Shown here: positions 1 through 11,989 of the stretch, in pieces | Numbering within the stretch: position 1 is the stretch's first letter | Layout of the letters: every line of letters starts with the position of its first letter | Source of the DNA: Mimachlamys varia | Lineage: Eukaryota; Mollusca; Bivalvia; Pectinida; Pectinidae | NCBI GenBank assembly: GCA_947623455.1 | Contig: OX392534.1 | Span: forward strand, 5,280,001 to 5,344,000 | Length of the DNA stretch: 64,000 nt | Direction: 5' to 3' | Position numbers and translations under genes: made by a program | Notes under the pieces: generated by a model | The model's input: the letters and a program-made list of their open reading frames with translations, nothing else | Database searches by the model: none | Told to the model about the DNA's origin: nothing

Positions 1-280
1 ACGTTGGGGTACTTTGGTCCGTGTGAATCTCATTGAACGCTAACACGTTGGGTACTTTGGTCTGTGTGAATCTCATTGAACGCTTACACGTTGGGGTACT
101 TTGGTCTGTGTGAATCTCATTGAACGCTAACACATTGGGTACTTTGGTCCGTGAGAATCTCATTGAACGCTATCACGTTGGGTACTTTGGTCTGTGTGAA
201 TCTCATTGAACGCTAACACGTTGGGGTACTTTGGTCTGTGTGAATCTCATTGAACGCTAACACGTTGGGGTACTTTGGTG
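1..280. repeat. Tandem repeat, 43-44 bp unit, about 6.4 copies
   Basis: Copies begin near 1, 45, 88, 132, 175, 218 and 262. Each contains ACTTTGGTCTGTGTGAATCT followed by CATTGAACGC. Units differ mainly by one G in the ACGTTGGGG run (43 or 44 bp) and a few substitutions. The array runs off the left edge, so its true size is unknown. Confidence 0.95.
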
Positions 281-654
281 ACAAATTCTGATGATGGACA
301 TCTTAAAATACTATTTCACAAGGAATTAAACCAATGGATGACGTTGTTCAGAGATCGAAACGGCAAAATATTCTAGCCTACACTTTTTGCGATAATCTAG
401 GTTTAGAGTAGGCTTCCCAAAGAAATCAAAATGACTACAGCAAGCAATGGATGCAGTCTATATGTTATTATCAACTTCGACTTTATGTTATATTCGTTAT
501 CGGCCATTTTGAAAACGTTAAATGACTAAATTGTCCCTTTAGAACAGATTGTATTTACTTACTGGGTTATGCCTGATGTAGCCAATGGTATTTACGTTTA
601 ACTGTTGAACAGGACAAGTATAAAGTGAAATACTGTAAAACTGACCAAAAAACA
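281..654. other. Non-repetitive spacer, no gene seen
   Basis: AT-rich sequence between two tandem arrays. I see no long open frame, RNA gene or transposon signature. Confidence 0.6.
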
Positions 655-766
655 ATTCAACACAGGGCGAATTCAGCACAGGACGAATTCAACACGGGGC
701 GCATTCAACACGGGGCGAATTCAACACAGGGCAAATTCAACACAGGGCGAATTCAACACGGGGCGA
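655..766. repeat. Tandem repeat, 16 bp unit, 7 copies
   Basis: Seven contiguous 16-bp units of the form ATTCAACACGGGGCGA, with small variants (CAGGGCGA, CAGGACGA), start at 655, 671, 687, 703, 719, 735 and 751. A further GACGGGGCGAAA lies near 800 outside the regular register. Confidence 0.95.
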
Positions 767-940
767 ATTAACTTTCCTTCATGAGAGAGCGAAATAAAGA
801 CGGGGCGAAAATTTCCCGTCTTACATAAAATCTTTAAAAACATGATTGCAGCTCCTTGTCGTGCAATCACTGTAATTGGATATAAATTTATCATTATAAA
901 CATTGTAAGATCTTCATATTGATGAGTGGTTGTCGTACAT

Positions 941-3900
941 TCATTCGAGTTATTGGTTACATTCACTGTGTTATTGAATACATTAAATGAGTTATTGGTT
1001 ACATTCACTGTGTTATTGGTTACATTCACTGAGTTATTGGTTACATTCACTGTGTTATTGAATACATTAACTGAGTTATTGGTTACATTCACTGTGTTAT
1101 TGGTTACATTCACTGTGTTATTGAATACATTAACTGAGTTATTGGTTACATTCACTGAATTATTGGTTACATTCACTGTGTTATTGGTTACATTCACTGT
1201 GTTATTGGTTACAGTTCCTTCACTGTGTTATTGGTTACATTCACTGTGTTATTGGTTACATTCACTGTGTTATTGGTCACATTCACTGAGTCATTGGTTA
1301 CATTCACTGTGTTATTGGTTACAGTTCATTCACTGTGTGATTGGTTGCATTCACTGAGTTATTGGTTACATTCACTGTGTTATTGGTTACCGTTCAATCA
1401 TTGTGTTATTGGTTTCATTCACTGTGTTATTGAATACATTAACTGAGTTACTGGTTACATTCACTGTGTTATTGGTTGATTTCACTGTGTTATTGGTTAC
1501 ATTCACTGTGTTATTGGTTACATTCACTGTGTTATTCGTTACATTCGCTGTGCGTTTGGTTACATTCACTGAGTTATTGGTTACATTCACTGTGTAATTA
1601 GTTACATTCACTGTGTTATTGGTTACATTCACGGTGTTATTGGTTACATTCGCTGTGCTTTTGTTTACATTCACTGTGTTATTGGTCACATTCACTGAGT
1701 TATTGGTTACATTCACTGTGTTATTGGTTACATTCACTGTGTTATTGGTTACATTCACTGTGTTATTGGTTACATTCACTGTGTTATTGGTTACATTCAC
1801 TGTGTTATTGGTTACATTCACTGTGATTTTGGGTACATTCACTGTGTTATTGGTTACATTCACTGTGTTATTGGTTACATTCACTATGTAATTGTTTACA
1901 TTTACTGTGTTATTGGTTACATTCACTGTGTTATTGGTTACATTCACTGTGTTATTGGTTACATTCACTGTGATTTTGGGTACATTCACTGTGTTATTGG
2001 TTACATTCACTGTGTTATTGGTTACATTCACTATGTAATTGGTTACATTCACTGTGTTATTGGTTACATTCACTGTGTTATTGGTAACAGTTCATTAACT
2101 GTGTTATTGGTTACATTCACTGTGTTATTGGTTACATTCACTTTGTTATTTGTTACATATACTGTGTTATTGGTCACATTCACTGAGTTATTGGTTACAT
2201 TCACTGTGTTATTGGTTACCGTTCAATCACTGTGTTATTGGTTACATTCACTGAGTTATTGGTTACATTCACTGTGTTATTGGTTACATTCACTGTGTTA
2301 TTGGTTACATTCACTGTGTTATTGGTTACATTCACTGTGTTATTGGTTACATTCACTGTGTTATTGGTTACATTCACTGTGATGTGATTTTGGGTACATT
2401 CACTGTGTTATTGGTTACATTCACTGTGTTATTGGTAACAGTTCATTAACTGTGTTATTGGTTACATTCACTGTGTTATTGGTTACATTCACTGTGTTAT
2501 TGGTTACATTCACTGTGTTATTGGTAACAGTTCATTAACTGTGTTATTGGTTACATTCATTGTGTTATTGGTTATATTCACTGTGTTATTGGTTACATTC
2601 ACTGTGTTATTGGTTACATTGACTGAGTTATTAGTTACATTCACTGTGTTATTGGTTACATTCACTGTGTTATTGGTTACATTCACTTTGTTATTTGTTA
2701 CATATACTGTGTTATTGGTCACATTCACTGAGTTATTGGTTACATTCACTGTGTTATTGAATACATTAACTGAGTTATTGGTTACATTCACTGTGTTATT
2801 GGTTACAGTTCATTCACTGTCTTATTGGTTACATTCACTGTGTTATTGGTTACATTCACTGTGTTATTGGTTACATTCGTTGTGTTATTAGTTACCGTTC
2901 ATTCACTGTGTTATTGGTTACATTCACTGTGATGTGATTTTGGGTACATTCACTGTGTTATTGGTTACATTCACTGTGTTATTGGTTACATTCACTATGT
3001 AATTGGTTACATTCACTGTGTTATTGGTTACATTCACTGTGTTATTGGTAACAGTTCATTAACTGTGTTATTGGTTACATTCACTTTGTTATTTGTTACA
3101 TATACTGTGTTATTGGTCACATTCACTGAGTTATTGGTTACATTCACTGTGTTATTGGTTACCGTTCAATCACTGTGTTACTGGTTACATTCACTGAGTT
3201 ATTGGTTACATTCACTGTGTTATTGAATACATTAACTGAGTTATTGGTTACATTCACTGTGTTATTGGTTACAGTTCATTCACTGTGTTATTGGTTACAT
3301 TCACTGTGTTATTGGTTACATTCACTGTGTTATTGGTTACATTCACTGTGTTATTAGTTACCGTTCATTCACTGTGTTATTGGTTACATTCACTGTGTTA
3401 TTGGTTAATTTCACTGTGTTATTGGTTACATTCACTGTGTTATTGGTTACATTCACTGTGTTATTGATTACATTCACTGTGCTATTGGTTACAGTTCATT
3501 CACTGTGTTATTGGTTACATTCACTGTGTTATTGATTACATTCACTGTGTTATTGGTTACAGTTCATTCACTGTGTTATTGGTTACATTCACTGTGTTAT
3601 TGGTTACATTGACTGTGTTATTGGTTATCGTTCAATCACGGTTTTACTGGTTACATTCACTGAGTTATTGGTTACATTCACTGTGTTATTGGTTACAGTT
3701 CATTCACTGTGTTATTGGTTACATTCACTGTGTTATTGATTACATTCACTGTGTTATTGGTTACATTCGTTGTGTTATTAGTTACATTCACTGTGTTATT
3801 GGTTACATTCACGGAGTTATTGGTTATATTCACTGTGGTTTTGGTTACATTCACTGTGTTATTGGTTGCATTCACTTTGTTATTTGTTGCATATACTGTG

Positions 3901-5112
3901 TTATTGGTCACATTCACTGAGTTATTGGTTACATTCACTGTGTTATTGGTTACCGTTCAATCACTGTGTTACTGGTTACATTCACTGAGTTATTGGTTAC
4001 ATTCACTGTGTTATTGAATACATTAACTGAGTTATTGGTTACATTCACTGTGTTATTGGTTACAGTTCATTCACTGTGTTATTGGTTACATTCACTGGGT
4101 TATTGGTTACATTCACTGTGTTATTGGTTACATTCGTTGTGTTATTAGTTACATTCACTGTGTTATTGGTTACAGTTCATTCACTGTGTTATTGGTTACA
4201 TTCACTGAGTTATTGGTTACATTCACTGTGTTATTGGTTACAGTTCATTCACTGTGTTATTGGTTACATTCACTGAGTTATTGGTTACATTCACTGTGTT
4301 ATTGAATACATTAACTGAGTTATTGGTTACAGTTCATTCACTGTGTTATTGGTTACATTCACTGTATTATTAGTTACATTCACTGTGTTATTGGTCACAT
4401 TCACTGAGTTATTGGTTACATTCACTGTGTTATTAGTTACATTCACTGTGTTATTGGTTACATTCACTGTGTTATTTGTTACATTCACTGTGTTATTGGT
4501 CACATTCACTGAGTTATTGGTTACATTCACTGTGTTATTAGTTACATTCACTGTGTTATTGGTTTCATTCACTGTGTTATTTGTTACATTCACTGTGTTA
4601 TTGGTCACATTCACTGAGTTATTGGTTACATTCACTGTGTTATTAGTTACATTCACTGTGTTATTGGTTACATTCACTGTGTTATTGGTTACATTCACTA
4701 TGTTATTGGTTACACTGACTGAGTTATTAGTTACATTCGTTGTGTTTTTGGTTACATTGACTGTGTTATTGGTTACCGTTCATTCACTGTGTTATTGGTT
4801 ACATTCACTGTGTTATTGGTTACATTCACTGTGTTATTGGTTACATTCACTGTGTTATTGATTACATTCACTGCGTTATTGGTTACATTCACTGTGTTAT
4901 TGGTTACATTCACTGTGTTGTTGGTTACATTCGCTGTGTTACATGTATTGGTTACATTCACTGTGTTATTGGTTACATTCACTGTGTTATTGATTACATT
5001 CATTGTGTTATTGGTTACATTCATTGTGTTATTGGTTACATTCACTGTGTTATTGGTTACATTCACTGTGTTATTGGTTACATTCACTGTGTTATTGGTT
5101 ACATTCACTGGT
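941..5112. repeat. Minisatellite, 21 bp unit, about 4.2 kb
   Basis: The basic unit is GTGTTATTGGTTACATTCAC plus T (21 bp), repeated roughly 190-200 times. Variant units include GAGTTATTGG, TTATTGAATACATTAACT and longer ones with an extra AGTTC (TTACAGTTCATTCACT). Because 21 is a multiple of 3, uninterrupted runs leave open frames on both strands. The + strand reads LLVTFTV repeats and the - strand reads NVTNNTV repeats (longest 228 codons, 1387-2073). The frame breaks wherever the AGTTC insertion occurs, so I regard these frames as by-products of periodicity. Blocks of the same variant order recur (for example around 2650-2780, 3070-3260 and 3860-4050), showing amplification of multi-unit segments. 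Confidence 0.97.
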
Positions 5113-5457
5113 TGGTGTCGTCTCACGTAGAATACATGTACATTTTTTACATGTATATAGCAAAATACAAAATGTACATGAATTCTACGTGGGTTGTTGT
5201 CGTCTCACGTAGAATACATGTACATTTTGTATTTTGCTATATACAGGTAAGGTGTTGGGTTGGTGTCGTCTGACGTAGAATATATGTACATTTGGTATTC
5301 TGTTATATAGAGGTAAGGTGTTGGGTTGTTGTCGCCTCACGTAGCATACTTGTACATTTGGTATTCTGTTATATAGAGGTAAGGTGTTGGGTTGGTGTCG
5401 TCTGACGTAGAATACTTGTACATTTGGTATTCTGCTATATACAGGTAAGGTGTTAGG
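5111..5457. repeat. Tandem repeat, about 66 bp unit, five copies (first one rearranged)
   Basis: Four regular 66-bp units start at 5193, 5259, 5325 and 5391. Each begins GTTGGTGTCGTCT(C/G)ACGTAG and ends AGGTAAGGTGTTGG. A fifth, irregular unit at 5111-5192 directly follows the 21-bp array and contains an inverted segment, described separately. Confidence 0.9.
5153..5244. repeat. Inverted repeat inside the 66-bp array, 39-bp arms
   Basis: The segment 5153-5191 is the reverse complement of 5206-5244 with one mismatch (CACGTAGAATTCATG against CACGTAGAATACATG) and a 14-bp spacer. One array unit therefore exists in flipped orientation beside a direct copy and could form a hairpin. Confidence 0.9.
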
Positions 5458-6789
5458 TGTATGCTACACATTGTAAGTGAGATTTTGTGACAGGTAGAGA
5501 ACAATAGGACTTAATTACAGGTAAACATTAGTCTATATCATGTACTAACTATAGTGTAGGTCATTTACCATTTAAATATTATAGGGAATTTAGAACATTT
5601 AAATATTGGCTTCAATTGTGAGTATTTTGAAGAAAAATAAATTAAGAAAAAAACAGAAATGGTTTCAACCTTGTTGATTTTGTATGTATTATGTGTATTA
5701 CAAGACAAATTTGTCGAATTGAATTTTGAATTGTAATGTATAAAGAATTTTTTTTTTTTTTTTTTAGGTTCAGAAAAATGTTTTAATTCCTCAGCTTTCT
5801 TTTTTTTGGAAGGATGCCAGGGTTGGGGTGCCCTGGGATCATCCCTCTTACAACATGTAACCCCACACAGGAGGCCTCTTTCCCTTCATTCACTCTTCCT
5901 CTTGCATTTCTTCTCTCAAACTTCAAATCATTTATTCTTTCATTCTCTTTCATTCCAATAATAAAAAATATATAAAATTTATTTAAGTCAGGCATTTTTC
6001 ATTTTTTTTTTTTTGATAAACTAGAATTGATAATAAAGTTCGTTAAGAAAAATTCAATCTATCGAATGAAAAAATTGTGTCAGTCATTACTTATATTTAT
6101 TTTTTATAATAATAATGACCTCGATCTTTGACCTTCTGTCATGAAAAGCAATACTGATTGTTAAGGATATTCAGAGAGTGAATGATGAAATTTGACCGAC
6201 ACAAGTAAACCTTTGTTCTGACATCTTGTACAAGTAATGACATTATCGAATTATTGAAGAAAAAAAGCTGGAGAAATAAAATCTATTTATCAATCTAAAC
6301 CTTAACACATATAGATAATACAACATTGTAGACAACACAACACAATGTACAGTCATGGTGTGAAATTAAACTACATATAGTGTATTATGTTTCTTTAATT
6401 TGAAATAGCAAAAAAACTATTACAGGAGTCAAACATACTACACATAACTGTACACGCATACACTCACATACTGGTACCAACTGGTACATGTACATTGTAC
6501 ACAAGTACATAACACACACCCTTGCATGCCTGACAGTATACACATTGCATACAATATTCATGATAAGGCATTAACAATTGTTCACACATATCTATTTATT
6601 CTGTTACAATACATACCACATAATTTCTACATACAACTGAAAAAAAGTTGAATACTCATCAAAAACAAAAACATGTACACATACGATCAGCCAGGCATAC
6701 AATACACATGTACACTTGTGATTTACTTACATACTAACAATTTCTTTTCATTATTTTCTATCATTTCAGGGTTGTTAAGGAGTTTATAA
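5458..6789. other. AT-rich spacer with T-runs and CA-rich tract; possible LINE 3' UTR
   Basis: No gene is recognised. T-runs occur near 5748-5765 and 6002-6014, and a CA/TACA-rich stretch covers about 6430-6730. The downstream LINE lies on the - strand, so its 3' UTR and poly(A) tail would fall here, and either T-run could be that tail. I cannot fix the boundary. Confidence 0.45.
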
Positions 6790-6813
6790 TTGCCCAGATT
6801 TTCCAAATTTTCT

Positions 6814-8267
6814 TCAAATGTCAAAGAGGGACCATTTTTGGTTAAGTATGTCCAATGTATTATTTGTTATACACATACATTTTTCAATGTGTTGTTGTTG
6901 CATAATTCGACTTTTGCCACCGTTGAAGGATGGTTGAGTGTTTTTAAACCGACATATATAGATATAATATTTAATAATTAGTATTAGGCAGTTTATAAAA
7001 GGAGGACCCTTTTCACAATGAAATAGCACATCCATGATATTAATTTCATCAATAATTAAGTTGTTGTTATTTAGGTCATTCACCCATGCTATTAAATCCT
7101 TCCATAATTTATTTATTTTAACACAATCAAAAAATAAGTGTTCTATTGTTTCAGGTGAATCCCTACAAAAAGTACATAAATCATCATCCTTCACATTAAT
7201 TTTGTAAAGAAAACTATCTGATGTAATTATTCTATGAAGAATCTTAAATTGTAGATTTTGAAATTTTGAGTCACTTGTCACCAGAAAGCTTGTTGAATAA
7301 ATTTTTCCCAACCTATATCATCATTTAAATTTGTATTTAATTTTCTGTTCCATTTTTCCTGCCTTTTAACTGGAAAATGTTTGTAGTTGGCAACTATTCC
7401 CTTATAAACATACCTTAGATCCTTAGTTTGACAACGTCTTCTTAAAAGAATATTATTTTCTGGTTGATTGTTCAATAATGGTTGTTGTCGAATTATATTT
7501 AAATTTTCTCTTGGGATGTTGTTTATAAGTGCGAAGTATTGTAAAAAATTCAATTTCTCACATCTAGTATTAATTTCATTGAACGATATAAACTGATAAT
7601 TATTATCTAACAAGTCCTTAACCATCTTCACCCCATTCCTTTGGAATTTAATAAACTGTTTGAAACTTGAAACTGGTATATAATTCAAAATATCATCACT
7701 TATTTATATTTTTCGCCATTTCCTCCAGTTTCGCTTTTTTCAGATTCCATAATCTTTCCCCACCAAATTTACTAAAGTTTGATTTTGCTAAACTTTGCCA
7801 GTCCCCATGTTCATTACATAACCTCTTCACCCACTTAATTTTCAGATATTTCATAAAACTTTCAATGTGTATCATTTTTAAACCCCCTTCTCCATATTCA
7901 AGAATCATTGTGTCCCGTTTGATTTTGTCTGGTTTGTATTCCGATATGAATCTAAAAAAACTGAATTAATATCACTAAGCAATTTTTTACCTGGGTTTGG
8001 AAGTGAATACAGCAAATGTGTAATAAGAGGTAATGCAAGTGTTTTAACCACCGTGATTTTTCCTAAAAGAGTCAAATTTCGTTTAGACCACATTCCGAGC
8101 AATTTCCTTATTTTTGATAACTTTTCTTTAAAATTTAATTCAATGATTTCAGATAACTCCAAAGAAAATTCTATGCCAAGAAGTTTGAAATGTTTTGCAG
8201 ACCAGTCAAATTTATGTTCAGGACATAAAATTTCTTCAGAATATTTCTTGTTTCCAATCCATATCAA
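6814..8267 (-). pseudogene. LINE C-terminal region with zinc-binding (zf-RVT-like) motif, broken
   Basis: This continues the same element. One frame (8267-7905) reads FKLLGIEFS and KIRKLLGMWSKRNLTLLGKI, the thumb region of L1-like RTs. Frameshifts near 7906, 7690 and 7300 then separate further pieces. The last frame (7311-6814) has LCTFCRDSPETIEHLFFDC, matching the CxxC...H...C pattern of the zinc-binding domain at the C-terminus of many LINE reverse transcriptases. The coding part ends near 6814. The order and orientation agree with the RT fragments upstream, so these are one copy rather than several insertions. Confidence 0.8.
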
Positions 8268-8289
8268 TCGACACTTATTTATGTCCAGA

Positions 8290-9620
8290 TACTGTAGAAA
8301 ATATATTGAACTCAGTTAAAGTATTTGATAGTGACTTTGAAGAACCATCCAAGAATAGAAAAGCATCGTCTTCATATTGACCAAGTAAATATTCTCTATT
8401 GTTTATATGAACACCTTTTATATTTTCATTTTTTTTTCAGTTGTATTGCTAAAATTTCAACACCTATTAGGAACAGATATGGTGAAATGGGATCCCCTTG
8501 TCTACATCCACGTTGTACATCAAAAAAGGAAGAAAAATATCCATTGTTAATAATTCGGCTTTTTGCATTATGATATAAAATTTGTATCCACTTTATTAAA
8601 GATTCGCCAAAATTGAAAGATTTTAACGATCTATGAATAAAAGTCCATTCTATCGAGTCAAATGCCTTTTCGAAGTCAACAAGGAGTAATAAGCCTGATA
8701 TGTTTTTTCTTCCAATTCATGCATTATATCATATACTAATCTTGTATTTTCACAAATAAATCTATTTCTCATAAAGCCTTTCTGTGTATCATTTATAATT
8801 GAGGGTAGTACATTTTTAAATCGGTTTGCTATTGCAGAAGAGGCAATTTTATAGTCAGTATTGAGTAATGTTAAAGGTCTCCAGTTTTGTATAAATCTTC
8901 TATCTTTAGACTCTTTTGGAATACATGTTATAATGCCCTGGTTCTGAAAGTCTGATAATGAGCCATGCTTATATGCATAATTTATAGATTTACATACAAA
9001 ATATTTCAAATCGTTCCAAAAGAATTTGTAAAACTCACTTGTAAACCCATCTGATCCTGGACTTTTTCCATTTTTCATATTGGCTAGTGCTTTCCCACAT
9101 TCAACTGCTGTAATTAGACCTTCACAACTTTCTTTTTCTACCTGGTTTAAATGTTTCCCATGATTAAATAGAGGCGAGTCATCATTGCATGCCATTTTAC
9201 TAGTGTATAGAGTTTTAAAAAACTGTCTAATATATCTGATGTATCTGTCAGTTGTTTTCCATTTTCATCTATCAGCTCGGTTATAGTTTTATTTGAGTAA
9301 TTTTGTTTTTCAAGATTACAAATATCTGAACTTTTTTCCCCTTTCTCATACCATGCAACCTTTGATCTAATGATAATTCCCTCAGTCTTTCCTTTTCTTA
9401 TGTTAGATAATGCCCTGTTTTCCTTTTCTAATGATTCATACAGCTGGTTAGTTGGTAGATTATTCATTAAATTCTCAATGTTTTGTATTTTCTCTGTGAT
9501 CATTTGCTCTTTTTTTTCTTTTTTTTAGATTGTTTTATTGAGTATTCGATTGCTAAACTTCTGATCTTCATTTTAATTATTTCAAACATCATTTGGTCAT
9601 TAACCTTTAAGTGTATAAAG
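8290..9620 (-). pseudogene. LINE reverse transcriptase domain, frameshifted
   Basis: The frame from about 9620 to 9147 encodes a lysine-rich linker (KMKIRSLAIEYS) typical of the region between endonuclease and RT in L1-like elements. After a frameshift near 9190, the next frame (9195 to about 8690) carries GKSPGSDGFTSEFYKFFW, NWRPLTLLNTDYKI and the QKGFMRNRFICENTR block. Another shift near 8690 leads into VDFEKAFDSIEW (motif A aspartates), then QRGCRQGDPISPYLF and a catalytic loop reading QYEDDAFLFLDGS. Related elements usually have YADD there, so the alanine-to-glutamate change may be a post-mortem mutation. A further shift and stop follow near 8285. No intact enzyme can be made. Confidence 0.85.
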
Positions 9621-9702
9621 AAATTATAAACTTAAAGCAGAAACACATTCATATTATTATTGTGAAAGTCCATCTATATATCAATTAAATTGACCCAGTT
9701 AT

Positions 9703-9725
9703 TTTAAAGAGTAACTGTAGTGCAA
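9703..9725. repeat. Left arm of a 23-bp perfect inverted repeat (partner 16458-16480)
   Basis: The 23 bp beginning TTAAAGAGTAACTGTAG at 9703 are found exactly, reverse-complemented, at 16458-16480. The two arms enclose the palindrome-rich region and the intact LINE. This looks like a terminal inverted repeat of an element about 2.7 kb long into which the roughly 4-kb LINE was later inserted. It could also be two separate MITE ends. Confidence 0.75.
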
Positions 9726-10969
9726 AACCATCTTTGGTGTATGGAAAGATTGCTAAATAGTAAGTGAGATAATTCACATGAAAACTTTTTTTTTGTAAAA
9801 ATTACGAAGTTTTGACCATTTTTCTAAATTTCACACCTGACGCAAATCAGAATATCTCCGATTTTGCCATACGACCGGAAGTGACGTCACAACGGTGACC
9901 GCACGGTGATAGACTTGTGTAGTCATTATATTAAAATTATATGAATCGTATCACGACTTGTTATTTGTATAGAGTCTTCTATTCAAGAATATGACACTTA
10001 TTATATATCAAGGTTGTATGGAGTTCATTAATGACCCTACTGATAATTCCAAGGTGTTGTATGCCCCAGGGGGCCGTGATTAGTGGTGAGGGGGGTCGGG
10101 AGTTCCAAAGGTGTGCGGCACACGTGGTCATGATCACTCGACCATAAATCAATTACCGCCGGACTCGCTTACATGATTAACAGGTTATTAACATGCACTT
10201 GATATGATTAGGTATTAATTTTCTCATATTTTATTTCATATAACACCGCTAAAACGGCGTGTGTATTCACTGATGGTCACGTTGATTGCATGCACATATC
10301 AGCAGGAACTGATCGTAACACCTTTTAAAATGCACGCTGAAAAATTTTAATGGATGTCGGTCGGCTGTATAAATACAAAACTACTTAGAAACAACCTCAA
10401 ACAAACAGATAAGGAAAAGGATATTTGTGTTACTTTCGACTACGGACTTAGCCCAATCTAATTCCGTGTATAGACTCAAAGATTCAAAGAAGAACAGTTA
10501 GTAACGTCATATAGAACGACAAGACCAGCCTTTTTATACGTACAATACGATGTACGTATATTGGAAAATGAAAATATATAACTTTTATCAATGCTTTCGA
10601 CCTGTATAAACTGTTTTGACGGGTATCACATTTCGACTTCTTTTATATCCTTATATATGTTTGAGAAATTATAGGTGTGTATTAAAGTTAACAGCTTTCT
10701 ATCCATTGATAATTTATTTATGTCTATGCAGTATAAAAAAAAACATTTCAAATCGTGAATATTGCAAAATAAATAGAATATGAGCGAAATCCTGATGTTA
10801 CCTGTCTTCAGGCACATACATGTACATCGAAATAGAAATCAAGAACAATGTATTTCGAATTCTGTTTGAGAAAAAATAAGATTAGATCTTTGAAAACCCC
10901 TGTGTTTTACTGACAAGAAATGAACATGGAACATCTTTTGAAAATAAGATGAGAAGATTACTTAATTGG

Positions 10970-11384
10970 TTTTAATCACAGGCATTTGTGGCCAGGAGAA
11001 TAGTCATCTAAATACATAGATAATTTGCAAAATATGAATAATTAAAATAAAATATAAAAACTGACTTAAACAATTTTCTTTTTATGTTATTAATCATCTA
11101 AAACTATAATGAATGTAATTGCCAATTTTCAGCTTGATATGTCAAGCGGTTAAATTTCACACAAAAAAGAGTGTCTGATAGTCGATTTTTTGTTTAAATT
11201 AAACCGCTTGACGTATCAAGCTGAAATTTGGCAATTATTTTCAATACGGTTTTAGATGATTAATAACATAAAGAGAAAATTTGAAAATTCAGTTTTTATA
11301 TTTTATTTTAATTATCATATTTCGCTATGTTATCTATATATTTAGATGGCTATTCTCCTGGCCACAAGTGCCTGTCGTTTTAAT
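10970..11384. repeat. Large imperfect palindrome (foldback/MITE-like), about 187-bp arms
   Basis: Positions 10970-11157 and 11196-11384 are inverted copies with scattered mismatches around a loop of about 38 bp. Matching blocks include CAGGCATTTGTGGCCAGGAG against CTCCTGGCCACAAGTGCCTG, and GCTTGATATGTCAAGCGGTT against AACCGCTTGACGTATCAAGC. The arms also share TTATGTTATTAATCATCTAA and its complement. There is no coding content. A foldback-type or full-length palindromic MITE is the likeliest identity. Confidence 0.85.
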
Positions 11385-11443
11385 CCGCATTTTATTCATT
11401 TATGTTAAAAATAAAATATGAAAAAACTGTGATACAGATATAC

Positions 11444-11473
11444 CAGGGACGTATATGTGCATATACGTCCCTG
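11444..11473. repeat. Short palindrome CAGGGACGTATATG / CATATACGTCCCTG (copy 1)
   Basis: Thirty base pairs with 14-bp perfect arms around a 2-bp centre. A near-identical palindrome lies 515 bp further on. Confidence 0.9.
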
Positions 11474-11958
11474 AGACATATCAAGCAAGTTTTCAACAGA
11501 ATAGAAGAATCAAACTCGAAATAAAAAAAGTGTCATATACTGTGTGAGTTGACGGTGTGTTACGGAGATTTCAAAAGATACATGTGCACTCGATAGTCTA
11601 TGCTCCAGTCGAGAACTAACTACAGATTTAGAGTACACATTTTGAAGTTATAAAGAGGGGATAATAACCGCAACATACTCAACTATTACAATTTAGTTAA
11701 CTTTGATAGCCCCCCCCCCCACCCCTCTCCAATGTTAATTACTTCCTATTTGAGTAACAGGTTACGTGTGTAGTTATCGAACTGACCAGGTAGATTATCC
11801 TCCTAATCTGATTACGTAATATAATATAATGGACACTAACATGAGATGTACAGTACTCAAAGGTATTATTATAAGAGTCACTCTTGAATCATTGGATAAA
11901 TGATATGTATAACTGACATTATAAATGACACAGAGTATTACAATATGATAGCGCATAT

Positions 11959-11989
11959 CAGGGACGTATATGTGACATATACGTCCCTG
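11959..11989. repeat. Short perfect palindrome CAGGGACGTATATGT / ACATATACGTCCCTG (copy 2)
   Basis: Thirty-one base pairs with 15-bp perfect arms around one central base, nearly identical to the palindrome at 11444-11473. The pair may be the ends of a roughly 546-bp element. Confidence 0.9.

Larger units (their letters stand above)
6790..9620 (-). mobile_element. Degenerate 5'-truncated L1/Tx1-like LINE
   Basis: Fragments of one reverse-transcriptase polyprotein follow each other in the correct order on the - strand but in changing frames. In order they are: a linker upstream of RT (about 9620-9147), RT fingers with the GKSPGSDGF block (9195-8650), the motif A and GCRQGDPISPYLF region (8700-8450), the catalytic loop (8380-8300), thumb and connection (8267-7278), and a C-terminal zinc-binding segment (7311-6814). 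No apurinic endonuclease domain is found upstream of 9620, so the copy is 5'-truncated, the usual outcome of target-primed reverse transcription. At least five frameshifts mark it as inactive. L1/Tx1 affinity is judged from the block motifs only. Confidence 0.85.

Noticed and set aside
721..5212. Many open frames of 60-230 codons in the 21-bp array
   Set aside because: They are forced by a 21-bp period on both strands, break at AGTTC insertions, and show no start, signal or conserved domain.
8310..8400. YEDD in place of YADD in the L1/Tx1-like reverse transcriptase, considered as a functional variant
   Set aside because: The copy has several frameshifts, so a post-insertion mutation is the simpler explanation.
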